64,000 bases of DNA from Cunninghamia lanceolata (GCA_027924645.1 BSBN01001965.1:16234001-16298000); one strand, 5' to 3'. Shown: positions 11,448 through 23,160, numbered from the stretch's first letter. Made by a program: numbers and translations. The notes: generated by a model not told the origin, from the sequence alone.

Positions 11448-12083
11448 ATGGATTCTCAATACAATAATAATCCTAGGCCTCATTTGAAAAGAAGAGCCCC
11501 TGAGCTTGAAATAACATTCACACTTCATGAGAAAGAAATGGTAGAAACTGAAGGGCCTCTTTATATCACGATAAAGATAACAGACCAACCTATGCATGGA
11601 ACACTCATAGATCCTAATTACATGAAGAACATGGTTATGGAATATTTCCTCCTTAAACATGAAATGGTACAAGAATCTTATGAACCATCGAATTTGAGAA
11701 GTAAAACACATAATGGAGCTTTAATGAAACCAATTGGCAAGATAAGTCTAATGGTCTTGGTCTATGATAAATTTGTGGATCAATCATTTTATATAATCCC
11801 TTTAAGCAACCTCTCACATGTAAAACTTGGACATCCTTGGCTAAAATCTATGAATGTTGTTCCTTCTACTATTCACAAACGTATAAAATTTCCTTTGCAT
11901 GGGAAGATCCATACTATCTGTTGTAATGATTATCAACCTCCAACTAAGGACAAGAACTTTATTCTTGATTACCTTTGGCTGCAACCTAAGATAGATCTTG
12001 AGCCACGAAGAGATAAAACTTTCATAGAATATAAAAAATACAAAGCAAAACAACTAGCTCGAGTGGCCAGGTCTCCTTTGTAA
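11448..12083 (+). CDS. Protease-like ORF, lacks the DSG/DGG active site
   Basis: This 211-codon ORF is the only clear coding unit of the outer element. Its middle and C-terminal half resembles the retropepsin-like region of the Tat copies in this window: LIDPNYMKN where they have LIDGGSSLN, then LGHPWLKSMNVVPSTIHKRIKF, matching the LNRPWIHAMQAIPSTFHQCIKF pattern at 49420-49490. The catalytic triplet D-(S/G)-G is D-P-N here, so proteolysis is doubtful. It starts with ATG at 11448 and has a basic C-terminus. No pol follows. It may be a decayed protease, or a protein kept for another role such as RNA or capsid binding. An intact ORF in an old element is notable but could be chance. Confidence 0.55.
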   Translation: MDSQYNNNPRPHLKRRAPELEITFTLHEKEMVETEGPLYITIKITDQPMHGTLIDPNYMKNMVMEYFLLKHEMVQESYEPSNLRSKTHNGALMKPIGKISLMVLVYDKFVDQSFYIIPLSNLSHVKLGHPWLKSMNVVPSTIHKRIKFPLHGKIHTICCNDYQPPTKDKNFILDYLWLQPKIDLEPRRDKTFIEYKKYKAKQLARVARSPL

Positions 12084-14266
12084 CCAATATGAGAAGAACA
12101 AGAAACAAGAATAAAATAAGATTATTATGGCTTTGATGAAATTTTTTACATGAGAAATGTGGATAAGGAAAGGTTCCATAACCCACCTCATCCACAGAGA
12201 GATGGAATTTATGCTGAGGTCCCTCCCCCATCATCATTACATGGATTGGGAGGTTTTCATCGACAAGAAAATATTCCACCAAGACCAATGAGATTTGAAC
12301 ATGGTGCTTCCTCCTCTACTGTGCAAGCTATGGAAAAACATAGCAATGAAGAAATAAGCAATAAGACAAGAAGAAATAGATTGGAAAAGGAAAGGAGGAG
12401 AAGACAAGCTTATGCCTAGTGTATCACAAATGAACAAGAGAACATTGAACCTAACATTGAAACAAATCAAGAAGAGCTTAAGGATGAACAAGTTGAAAAC
12501 AATAACAAAGTTGGGCTTTAGTACCTTACACACCACTTTCATCTAGAATTTGGGATTGGGAGGATGTTGACCTCCTTGATGACAACTTCTAGCATGGACC
12601 TCTCTATAGGTAAGTATCTCTAACCCTTTATCTCTCATGATGTGCTTCCACCGTGATGTGTTATGTGCTGTTAGGCCTCATAGGATGACCCTTGATTCTC
12701 TTCTAAGATCGGGGATACTAGGAGGCCACCTCTATTGTGGCCTTCTATTTGTATCATCATTCTTCTATATTTCCTCTCCTCTCTGATTTCATTGTTGTGT
12801 GTTGTGTCTTACGGACATAGCGTTACGGTTGGTGATTTGGGGGCACCCTCCTACGTGATTATCCCTAAGGCATTTGTTCTTCTCTCTGATTTATTGTTTA
12901 CCTTCCTCTAGTGTTTCCATCTAGCTAGCGGATAATGAAAAACATATTATACTGATGCGGACCTAGTGTCCCTTTTGTGAGTAATAAAAAAATGGACCTA
13001 GTCCATACATGACGACAGGGTTGTTAAATATTATCTGACACTTGGCTAGTGGAATCACTCCATGATTTCTCTATCTTGATGTTGATGTCGATGTTATCTT
13101 ATCTTGCTAACAACACTTTAACAATACTACTGCTCTGTGCACTTTGTTTATCTTGGATATCACCTTGCTTGGCTCTTTTATGTAGTTGATCATATGCATT
13201 GTTGCTTATCATGACTATTTGGACAATAGCACTTTTCTTGTAGGGATGTGTTTGTGGGAACATTCAGCGATCGTAAAGTACATGTCACCTCTGGGGGGCA
13301 TGGGATTTGTGGGATCTCGTGTTCCCTTGTGTGTTTTCATCCTACCTTAACCTGCTTGATATCAGTACGTGATATCAACCACCTTAAGGTGGGGGCATAT
13401 ATAAGGTAAGTTGTCTACTTCAGATCATAGTAAAGCATGTCTGAAGAATCTACAAATCAATCAAAATCATTTAAGCCCTCTGTAGAGGTGGGATATCAAG
13501 CATATCCTTTTATCTTAAGCCCTCATCGTGAGGTGGGGATGGTGTATTTCTCAGAGAGATTACATTATCTTGTCATTTTCAAAAGTCATCATCACGAGGC
13601 AGGGAGCAGTTCTGTGACTAACTCAACCCTTAAGTGTGTTTTTTACGGTTGTTGTGGTGAAGCCCAATCATTGATGTGTGTCTGTAATGTGCCTAAGATG
13701 GTGATCAATCTAGCTATAGTTTCAAGTTCCATTGCTTGTCTGCCATGTTTTCTCCATGTCTTCAGTGTGTTTGTGTATGGTGTGTTAGTTCTCAAAGTGC
13801 ATGACCAGTGGTGATGAGCTCCTCTACACTTTGGGATTTGTTTGACATGTTTGTTCTCAAGGTGCAAGACCAGTGGTGAACAACTCCTCTACACCTTGGG
13901 ATTTTGTTTGGTGTGTCTGTTCGCAAAAAGTGCAAGACCGGTGGTGAACAGTTCCTCTACATGTTTTGGGATTTGTTTGTTTACTTTCCTTGTACTTACA
14001 TCTTGCATTTCATATGGGAAAATCAAAAAGAAAATAATCACTGCATTCATTGTATTCTTTGTGCTCTGCATGTCTTCAATGTTGTAATCTCTATGTTTTG
14101 TGTGATTGTAACTATCTTCTCCATGTTCTGTGTGCCTATTATTGTCTTCAATGTGTTTGGTGTGTCTTCTCTATGCCTAGTGTGTTTGCTGTGTTTGTTC
14201 ACCTTACTTTAATGCATGTATTGGCCTTGAGTTTAATACATACATTAAAGTGGGGGCTAAATGTTA
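12084..14266 (+). other. Long non-coding 3' region of outer element
   Basis: ORFs here are short and overlapping, with no recognisable domain. 12150-12419 gives a Lys/Arg-rich 89-codon ORF (ending NKTRRNRLEKERRRRQ) that could be a decayed basic tail of the upstream ORF. The region holds CTC...GAGGTGGGG repeats around 13380-13540, a 65-bp tandem triplication (13790-13981), and the G-rich tract AAAGTGGGGGCTAA (14247-14260), which serves as the likely purine tract before the 3' LTR. Confidence 0.5.
13790..13981 (+). repeat. Three tandem 60-66-bp units
   Basis: Units start at 13790, 13855 and 13921. Each has the order TCTCAA...GTGCAAGACC, GGTGGTGAACA, TCCTCTACA, TTGGGATTTGTTTG, with small indels. 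Overlapping ORFs in this stretch arise from the repeat. Confidence 0.8.
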
Positions 14267-15525
14267 TGTCAGAAAAATGCACCCTTGGGGGCTTCTTCCT
14301 ATTAAGGTTTAGCTCCCGCGTCTTTAGATTGCATTTAGAGCATCTTGCATGATAATTCAGACTCTGGATGAGAAAACCCTTGGGTCTTGTGACAAATAGG
14401 ACCTAGGGGGTGCTAATTTGATGATCATTGAACAAAGATAGGGGGTGGACAAGGGCGCTAGCATGCTAGTCCAGCCCTATTTTGGGTCTACCCTAAATTT
14501 AAATGTGGGGTTTGTGACCGTTACTTGGTTTCTAGGCTAACATCATAAGTTTCAAATACAAAATTATTGGTAGGAATCTTAGTAGTTGCATATATAAGCA
14601 TGTTTAAGTTATCATTTGCAAAAACTAGAAGATGATTGTGAACTTTATGCATACTTGAGATTTTTTATGATATCATTGTGTTGAAGAGCATAGCATTGTT
14701 ATTGTGTTTGTTTTTGTAGGTTGGATTACATCTTCTCCTCATGGCATTGAAGATCTTCTTCCTTCCATGAGAGCTTCATCATCAAGGTGATATTTATTGT
14801 GTTTTATCATCATTATCATTTAGATTTTTGCCTCTATCCCTCAAGGATACACACTCTCTCTCTAACAATGGTGTTCGGAAGACTTAAATATCTCTCTGGG
14901 GCTTGACTGAGGCAAGCCTCTAAACACCATAACTGCCTCACACACTCCTTGTGATTACAAGTTACTTGTATCAGATTTGGAGAAAGTGGAGTTGTAGGGA
15001 AGATGGGGAAACATTGGAGATTCAGGATCTTAAAAGAAGCAGACACTGTGTAGGATTTTGGGACAAGGGAACCATCACCATTGTCCTCCACTATCAGATC
15101 ACTAGAAATAGAAGACACACTAAAGATCAGTGCTGAAAGGAGATTGAGAATCAACAGAAAAACTTGTACCTTGGACCAGGGCACCATCACCATTGTCCCT
15201 GACATTTCTGTTTTCCAGACTGCAAAAAATAATGAGTTAAGGTTCTCTTCCCTTTCTCTAATTCTGGTAGCATTTGTTGTAATTTGTAGATTTACCTATT
15301 ATTTTGCTTAAATTAGGGTTTCAAGAGCATGAAAGCATTAATTAGTAACATTGTGTGATAACTTCTAAATTTCCCACCAGAAAGCCAAGTGGTAATCCAA
15401 TCAAATAGATGACTCTCCTCTCGGTGGGAGAAGCACTTAGTTGAAAATCCATCAGAATGTTTTGTAGAAAGGAGGATTCAAACTAAAACAACCCCATACC
15501 ATAATCCCCCTTTTCATATAAAACA
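14267..15525 (+). repeat. 3' LTR of outer element (1,259 bp)
   Basis: It starts TGTCAGAAAAATGCACC and ends ATATAAAACA. It matches 642-1414 plus 9725-10181 throughout and preserves the uninterrupted chromovirus target site near 15064. Confidence 0.9.
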
Positions 15526-16599
15526 ACAACAAAGAAAGAGGCCCAAAGTGTTTTACCCATGACTGAGGAGAAATCAATGCCATAATACAAATAAAAAAAA
15601 ATCAAATAGGAGTCTTTGCTCGAATAAATTCTTTTGAGTAATTTGCACTTTATAGAGTCACCAACCTCCATCCTTTGGGACTTACCTTTAAATATCTGGG
15701 TGATAAGAACATTGGTACTTTGATTTCTATCCCCAATAGAGTCACCAAAAATCTTTTAGTGGATAGATTTGTCACCTCAAAAAATCTCTATATAATTTTC
15801 CTAGCTTGAGGTAACAAATGTACTAATAATTGAATCAAATTGTAGAGGAAATGTACAATTTGTTCTCTACATTCATTTAAAAGGTGTATCTTCTTTTGGA
15901 TGATGGAGGGTTTTGTATTTTGTGTAATTTTAACTAGAAAGCACAAAGGCAGTAAAAAGGAAAAAAGAGAGAGAAAGAGAGGGATCAAATTGTAGACATC
16001 AGAATACAATTAAACCTCCTAGGGGAAGGAAGAAGAAATGAATAGAGAGCACAAAGCCGCCCAAACATATACACCAAGAACAAACACAAATGATTACAAC
16101 ATATTAATGTATTGACTGAACATAGGAACAATCATCATACATAGATAAAATATGAACATAAAACACACTTATCCATCATAGGAATGATGAACATAAGAAC
16201 AACATTCCTATTAACATCTGAAAAATAAAAACTAGACTCAAAGTCTCCAATTTATCTTTTGCACACAGCTCTCTAGTTACATAGGGAAGTCAGAAGATAG
16301 AGTTTTTTTTAATCCCCACAATGAACTACTAATGAGTTTTTAAAGAATTCTTTTACTTTCCCATAATTGTTTATTGAAAGAAAGTTATAATAAAAATCCT
16401 ATTTCTTTCTCGTAACTAATTATTAGGACTTTTGGTTTTTTCTCCTTTCTAATGACAGGGGACTACCTTATAAACTTCATTTATTTAGGGAAAATATTAT
16501 CTGCACATGTCAAGAAATACACATGGGTCACTTCGATTGAAAATCTTTATTTCCTCCTAGATATTGTCACCTTCTTTGTGTTATGAGAATGTTCTTTGG
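15526..16599. other. No gene recognised
   Basis: AT-rich, with stop codons in all frames. The minus-strand reading near 15540-15670 gives a 62-codon ORF without similarity that I recognise. Purine-rich stretches occur at 15945-15985. The stretch may include sequence flanking the 3' end of the POR relic. Confidence 0.4.
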
Positions 16600-17225
16600 C
16601 TTCCCGCAGCTATCCTTCCCATAATTTTTTAGCTTTCTCATAATCATTGGCTTCTTTAGATAATTGATTCTCAAATGAAACTGTCTGTCTTCCAACTCCA
16701 ATATATACCTGTTTGGCTCAAACTTTGATCACCAACCACCTTTGGAAACATTTGTCCCACTTCCTCCTATGAAATAAATCCTTTAGGTATATATTTCTGG
16801 GAGGATGGAAAAGGAATCCTGAACAAAGGAAAATGCTCATGGAATAATCATGTAGTAGCAATGCATCCTGGGTATAATGATACAAATTAGATGGCAGTGC
16901 CTTCATGATAGCATCTGTGAAATTCCTGCATAGTTAACACACTACAGACATTACTATCCCTAAATGCTTTTGCTCCGTAAAACTCACCCTCATCAATCAT
17001 GGATGAGCTATTGACTTTATTCAAACCACCGGCAAGCTGTCTGAGATCACCAAGATTTTCCTTTGGTGGAACATTTCCCACAAGAGTATTTGTGTTACTT
17101 GTAATCAATCCTACAATTATGACCCTCTTTGAGTTGAAATCAGATTTTCTCATGTCCTCTAATACCAATCGAGGTAATAGAAAGTGACCCAGATGGTTTG
17201 TACCCACACATGACTAATATCCCTT
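16600..17225 (-). pseudogene. Protochlorophyllide oxidoreductase (POR) pseudogene, C-terminal half
   Basis: POR is the light-dependent NADPH enzyme that reduces protochlorophyllide in chlorophyll synthesis. The minus strand from about 17215 reads [18 protein letters not shown], then [41 protein letters not shown] and TMQEFHR, then LYPGCIATT, KYIPKGFIS, GIYWSWK and finally FENQLSKEA. All are in the POR order. The catalytic YxxxK is FxxxN (AFRDSN). Stops interrupt it after HEGTAI, after CIATT and after GFIS, and a frameshift lies near 16670 before the FENQL tail. It is contiguous for about 200 codons with no visible intron, which would fit a processed copy. The N-terminal half is missing; a LINE end lies directly upstream. 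Confidence 0.88.
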
Positions 17226-18480
17226 CAAATTTTAACAAAAGGAGGGGTAAAAATTTATTAAAACAAGAAGTACAAAGCAAGGGAATTACATGGCCTTATT
17301 AAGCTCCACCAAGTGAGGCAACTGTTGAGACAGATCCGGGGGTAAACCACCTCGGTCCCTCAAACTCCAATCATGAATATGTTCAGAAGCCCATTTAGCC
17401 AAACAATTAGCAACACCATTCCATTCTCTAGGAATATGAGTAAAAGTAAGAAACTCCAAAGAATCACAAAGGTTAAGAATTTGAGCAACAATCAAAGCCA
17501 AATGCCAACTGACGTCTATTCAACAAGTTCACCACAACCTGGGAATCAGACTCACATATGATCCTTGGCCAAACCAATTGACTTCCATGCTCCACAGCCG
17601 TTAAAATAGCCTGAGCCTCCATAAGATTATTAGTATGAAGACCCTTATAAATAGAAAAGATAAACTGAACATCTCTAGAGCTATCCCGACCAACACCACC
17701 AATTCTAGCATGACCAGGATTTCCTCGAGAAGAGCCATTCGTGTTGATTTTTAAGACACCGTGAGGAGGAGGAGACCATCTCCCCTCCCTATTCACCTTC
17801 GGGGTAGGATGTCTACATCTGTTATGCATGAGCTGATGTTGTTGAGGCAGAAGATGAAGATGATTACAACAACCAACATCACAAGGGTCCACTGGTGCTC
17901 TAAGATCACACTTAGCCGCAATAGTTTCTCCCAAAGAATGCAAAATTTTCCACCACAAGCAAGGGGCCACCACCCTCTCCTCCTAAAAAATATGTCAATT
18001 TATTTCCAACCAAAGGTTCCAGATAATAAAGGATGGGCCAATAACCCAAGCTGCCTAAAGAAAGGAAGTAGAAACAGGAGCCCTACCCCACCGATCCACA
18101 AAATTAGCCAGTGAGGAAACATGCCAACAAGGCTTATTCCACACCCTCCACCCACAATGCCAAATCTCCCTAGCATAGGAACATTGGAAGAAGAGATGAG
18201 AGGCACTCTCCTCATAGTTATGATACAAAACACACATAGAAGGGCCTTGGAAACCACGCTTACACAAATTATCGCAAGTGAGACATCAGTTTTGAGCAAC
18301 TAACCACATGAAGAAAGTGCACTTGGGCCACGACAACTTATGTCAAACATACTGCCACCAAGGGACCTCATTATCCCCAAACAACTGCCTACCAAGCTGC
18401 TATAACCAGCAGACATAGAGTACTTCCCGGTCAAATCCAAACCTTCCCAAGCCAAGACATCAAGTCCTACAAATTCAGAT
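17226..18480 (-). mobile_element. LINE (non-LTR) fragment, 5'-truncated: zf-RVT and RNase H
   Basis: Minus strand. 18450-18060 carries a reverse-transcriptase zinc-binding domain (GKYSMSAGYSSL, then CDNLCKRGF, EESASHLFFQC, REIWHCGW). 17800-17290 carries a plant LINE-type RNase H (KINTNGSSRGNPGHARIGG, NLMEAQAIL, CESDSQVVVNLL, REWNGVANCLAKWA). The first RNase H Asp is Asn, and a frameshift separates 17473-17973 from 17286-17501. There is no RT palm, so the element is truncated at its 5' end, as is usual for LINE copies. The AATAAATTTTTACCCC-like 3' end at about 17235-17262 abuts the POR relic. The exact boundary is uncertain. Confidence 0.8.
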
Positions 18481-19700
18481 TTTCTAGAGGTATGGCTCTC
18501 TCAAAGTATGTAGGATAATCCATCAATTCACTATATTGCTTTAATTGCTTTCCAGTATTATTGCCTAATTGTAATAAGTGGTCATAATTTTAGCAATGTT
18601 GTGTACTAATCCCATAAATGTCTGACGCATATAGAGATGCAACTCCTTTTTCTCGATGCATGACTGTTAAGGCATGGAGATTCAAGTTGTTAACATCAGA
18701 GGAAGACGAATGAAGAGATTCACTAGTTGGAACCAAAAGAACAGTGGATTGAAGTTCTCATCTATTTTTGCTTATAGATGTAGTCTTGGCTATTACAACA
18801 TGCATATGTGCAATTCCTGTGCATTGGTAAGCTAAAGTAGAAACTGGCAACTTTCCATTTCATTCATACACCTTAGCGCAATCCTGAGAAAGCCTAGCAA
18901 AGTATTTGAATAAAGCAAAGGATTTGTTTTCCCTATACCTCACACCATCAGCATTCAATGACTCTGAAATTGAGGTACCTTGTAGAAATTTTAAAGATGC
19001 ACATGAGTAGAAACTAATAAATCCAAGTTCATCACCTCAATTTTTCTTAAGCCTATCTGCCTTCTATTTCAAATGCTTGCCTTCTTGTAAAGTTGCATTT
19101 GTTGTACTTGACTGGCGTTCCCTATTTGGACTTGCAAGTGCTCTTTCATCAGTATCCTTCAAGAAAACTTGTTGGTTTTGCAGGTCTGTATGTGAAGCTT
19201 GAAATGTAATACGGAATTCATCAACATCTTTGATGTCACATTTAGGAGCTATTACAATGCCAAAATAATCTAGTACACAACCTTTGATATCCTCCTCTGT
19301 ATTATCTCCAACAATGCTAACCTCCATATTATCACTAACAAACTTCTTCACCACAACATCCTATACTACAGGTAAGCTCAATTGCTGTATTGTTTGTGCA
19401 GAAGGTTCAATAAAGCATTCATCCCCTTTAGCTTCATTCTAGAAAACCATGTAATTTATATGAATACCATTTGAAAGTTGGTGTTGTACTATCCTTGTGT
19501 CCTTATCAACAAGTTTCGCTAGAGTACCATCCTCATGGATTGTAACAAAAGATGGTTTTTGTTGTAACCATAAACGTTCAAGTGTGCCCCACTTACAGGG
19601 ATGGTCTTGTTTAGAAAATGGAGGCTTGGGCCTTAGTGGCTATAAAATAGAATTGAGTGCCTTTTTTCAATTAAGATTTTCCTTGTATAATGAATTCATT
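18481..19700 (-). pseudogene. Unidentified decayed coding-like region
   Basis: The minus strand from about 19640 to 18540 gives long, protein-like stretches with scattered stops. Examples are PSFVTIHEDGTLAKLVDKDTR near 19540, the 96-codon ORF 19064-19354 (DNMEVSIVGD, CDIKDVDEFRITFQ), then ESLNADGVRYRENKSFALFKY and WNGKLPVSTLAYQC near 18830-18960 (Trp inferred from a stop). Composition is that of a soluble plant protein, not of a retroelement polyprotein. I do not recognise the family. It lies upstream, in minus-strand terms, of the LINE fragment and has decayed to a similar degree. Confidence 0.45.
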
Positions 19701-20639
19701 TAGGTATCTTATAGTCATCCGATGGCAATCTTAGTGGCAGTGCTAGCATGAGAATACCAAGTGCTTACTTCATTAGCACCTGAGTTTCTCATATTCTTGG
19801 TACCATACTTACTCTCAAGTCTCCCATATCTTTGAGTAGATGAACAATCAACACTTTGATCATTTTACAAACCCTAAGACAAGCTGATGAAAAGATAGTT
19901 GGGGAATAGTGAAGTTTTAAAACTCTTAACACTGTTGATAGAGGAGTCGAGTAATAATTAAGTTTGGAAACTCACAGAAATGCTGATGGAGGGGAGTCAG
20001 AGGTTTATAATGTTTTGAAACCTCATGAATTGCCAATCAGGACTTAATGGAGTTTGAATACCTTGAGAATTGTGAACTAAGCATTATTTTAATATTTAAT
20101 GAAGCTTTTCACTTTCCATGACTGATCAAAATAAAAATTCACCTTGTCCAAACTGAAGGAGAAAAATAATGATTTTTCAACCACTCTTTTAACTAACTTG
20201 GGAAACTTTAAAATTAATAATAATATATTGTTAAACTTTCCAACTATAGGGAAATCATTAAAAATATATTTATGCCCGAAATAACATTGGAAACCAAATT
20301 GCTAGAAATAGGAAAACAAATATTTTCTCTTAGCTGGGAAGAAATTTGCACCCGTGAGTTCGCCATTTGATGTGAGACAAAATTAAAAATGCTTGTTCCT
20401 CCTTAATCAAATTCTTCATAATGAAAAGTTTTCGTGAAAATTGCTAAAACTGTGCAACAACCTGAAGATGATGGGTACAATGACATTTCAGCAATGAAAG
20501 TTCAAAAATTTTCAGGTTTAAAAATTTGGGTAACACCATGGAAGTTGGAAAAGAAGAGGGGATGCCGCCTCACATGTTTACACGAAGTGACTATAGAGAA
20601 AACTCTTGACCATAATCACCAAATGCACCTCTCTTAGGC
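19701..20639. other. No gene recognised
   Basis: AT-rich. A 67-codon plus-strand ORF at 20434-20637 has no match I recognise. From about 20640 the plus strand becomes the decayed gag N-terminus of the next element. The true start of that element, including its LTR, was not found. Confidence 0.4.
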
Positions 20640-22470
20640 CAAAGGTCTCAAGATCATCAAGCCATTCTGCCATGCTTACAAGATTCTTTGCAAGATGATG
20701 AATGCATGGAACTTATGCATCAAATTCTTTTAGCTAATCCTAATAAATACTATCATGTTGGATCAACGTGGAGCTCAACTACCCTTGGAATATGATATTT
20801 CCAATCTTAAGCCACAAGATCCATTTGCATATGATCCTCACAATCCTCCATCAACATCACAACTTCCCATAATTAATCCCTCATCTCATCTTCACATCAA
20901 CACAAGCATTAGTAAACCCAATTCATACTAATGTATCACAACCTTCAATCCTGACTTATGTTTCACAACCTCATAGTTAACCACAAATGTCGATTCCCAT
21001 CTCCCAAGTTACAATCACAATTCCTCCACTAAATCCTCAAACTTCCAAATACTCATCCTCAATGTCCTTCATCCATTCACAAATTTCTAAAATCTCCACT
21101 CTCCAATCCACCCTTTAATTCTCATCCTTTCCAAACTACCAACCCCACCACATCACAACAACAAAGTTCATTCATCCAGCATTTTTTTCAAACAACAACC
21201 TCCAAATACCAATCCAAATCCACCTCGTCCCACTAATCTTGCCCAAGAAGTTGCTGAATTGAGGAAGAAGGTACAAGATATGGAGATGGGGCATTCAAAG
21301 AAGAAGTACTCTTTTGAAGAGATATGTCCCTCTCCTTTTGATAGATCCTTGGTCATCATCCCCTTTCAACATAACTTTGATATACCTAAGTTTGACAAAT
21401 ATAAAGGGAAAGGTAATCCTAGGGAGCATTTAAAAGAGTTTTACATAGCATGCATGGAAGTTGCTTATAATGATACCTATCTCATGCAACTCTTTTCCTG
21501 TAGTCTAGGAGGTCAGGTTATCGAATGGTTCTCCCATTTACCTCACGACATTAAGGCATTTCAAGAACTCATCAAGCAATTAATTGCATGCTTTTCATAT
21601 AATATTTAACATGAGATATCTATGGTAGACCTTTGTACTACCAAGAAAACAAATGGAGAATCTTTCACTACCTTCCATCAACATTGGAGGAACCTTGCTA
21701 GTAAATTCTCTAGTCCCATCCCTGAGAAATAACTTGTCAACATATTTGTTCAGAACTTAAATAAAGAGATGGGTTTTCACCTACAAATTCAATGTGCAAA
21801 TACGTTTGATGAAATCATAGACAAAGGTGTCACCATTGAGAAAGCCCTCATAACTAAAAGTCTAGTCAAGATTTACAAAGACAACAACAACAATCAAACT
21901 AATGAAAAACCTCATTTTTGGGCCAAGAATAAAGACATTATGAATGATGGAGTAACCGATGTCAAGCATATTCAAAACCCACAAAATATGAAACCTTCAT
22001 TCCCACAACCGACAAGTCACAACATTACTATTCCTAAGGGACCATCTAAACAAACATCTACATATATAGATGAACATTCACTCCCTTAGGTGAACCCATT
22101 AGATCCACCTTACACAAATTGGTGCAATCAAATATCATAAAATTGCCTGCTATAAGACAACATGATGAAAATCAAGTGAAACCCCCATGGTTCAATGAAA
22201 ATGAATATTGTAACATAGGGTAAATGAACATAAAACATTAAATTGCATGCGGCTCAAAAATTGCATCCAATACCTCATAGACCAAGGAGAAATTGTGTTA
22301 AAAGGACACCCTCAAAACACAATAAATGTAGATTTAGGTATATATCAAGATGGCTTTCTAGCCCATAGTCAAACACACAACGCAAAAATGGCCCCACCAA
22401 CATAAATAATGTTGATAGATCTACTTCCTATGACTCCATTGTAGGTCATATTGATGAATGCCATTCTCAA
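20640..22470 (+). pseudogene. Tat-like gag, decayed
   Basis: It starts with a helix resembling the start of the other copy (DDECMELMHQILLANPNKY here against DNMDMLDKVLRSDPNRF there). It then has a Pro/Ser/Thr-rich linker (20830-21180), the capsid core at 21259-21609 (KYSFEEICPSPFD, FDIPKFDKYKGKGNPREHLK, YLMQLFSCSLGG, IEWFSHLP), and the C-terminal capsid at 21630-21900 (FQLQIQ-like GFHLQIQCANTFDEIIDKG). A remnant of a Cys/His finger (EYCN...) is at about 22205. Stops and frameshifts are frequent. As capsid it would have packaged the element RNA. Confidence 0.75.
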
Positions 22471-22699
22471 GTTACCACCATCACTGTTTTACCAAAAACA
22501 TTTGATTGCATTATGACCACATGTTAGCATCGATTTACCCTTCAAGTAGCCCCATCTGATTCACAACCATCACCTCAATATAGCATTCTTGATCATTTGA
22601 ATAAAACCCTACACATAAACACATCCTTGATAAAGCACTCTAAGAGTCACGTGTCCTAAATAATATCAATGTTAATCAATTTCAAGCATGGTAGGACAC

Positions 22700-23160
22700 T
22701 TATCCTCACTCCATCATCTCATATTTACTGAAAAAGACCTTCCTTCAGATACCCCTTCACATAACAATGTCCTTCATCTAGAAGTACTTATTCACAAGCA
22801 TAAGATCAAGTGAGTCCTTATAGGTGGTGGATCGGGCCTCAATATTTATACTTTAAATTAATAAGAGAACTAGATTCACCAAAAAATACTACTATTAAAG
22901 GCTATGATGACGCTGAACGTGAGTCTACACATATCATCAAATTACCCATTCAAATTGGTCTTGTAATAATGGAAACTCCCTACCAAATTTTGGACCTTGA
23001 TCTCCCCTATAGTATCCTCCTAGGATACCCATGGATTCATGCCATATAGATTATCCCTTCAACATACCATCAATGCATAAAATTTCTCTATGATGCCTCT
23101 GAAGTTACCATTTTCGATGAGCCCTACCCATTTGAATATTATAGGATGATGGAAGGAAAG
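22700..23160 (+). pseudogene. Tat-like protease, active-site Asp lost
   Basis: The order matches the 48965-49612 protease: VGHLSSLHHLIFTEKDLP-like at about 22690, LIGGGSGLNIYTLN at about 22810-22860, KGYDDAERESTHIIKLPIQ, LDLDLPYSILLGYPWIHA. The catalytic triplet DGG of the other copy is GGG here (Asp to Gly), and a stop follows the triplet region. Inactive. Confidence 0.75.

Larger units (their letters stand above)
642..15525 (+). mobile_element. Non-autonomous Ty3-like LTR element, interrupted by a chromovirus
   Basis: The two LTRs are 642-1414 plus 9725-10181 (5', split) and 14267-15525 (3'). They match along their whole length, both starting TGTCAGAAAAATGCA and ending ATATAAAACA. Excluding the chromovirus at 1415-9719, the internal part is only about 4.1 kb (10182-14266). 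It holds an AT-rich leader with tandem repeats, one protease-like ORF (11448-12083) and a long non-coding tail ending in a G-rich tract before the 3' LTR. No RT, RNase H or integrase is visible, so it would depend on an autonomous partner (LARD-like). The 5 bases before 642 and after 15525 do not match, so its insertion duplication has been lost or one end was rearranged. Orientation rests on the ORF and the G-rich tract. Confidence 0.8.

Noticed and set aside
16887..17207. Functional POR gene
   Set aside because: Stops, a frameshift, loss of the YxxxK residues and absence of the N-terminal half show a pseudogene.
20434..20637. Small host gene of 67 codons
   Set aside because: No similarity recognised, no flanking signals, and it lies in decayed sequence just before a gag remnant.
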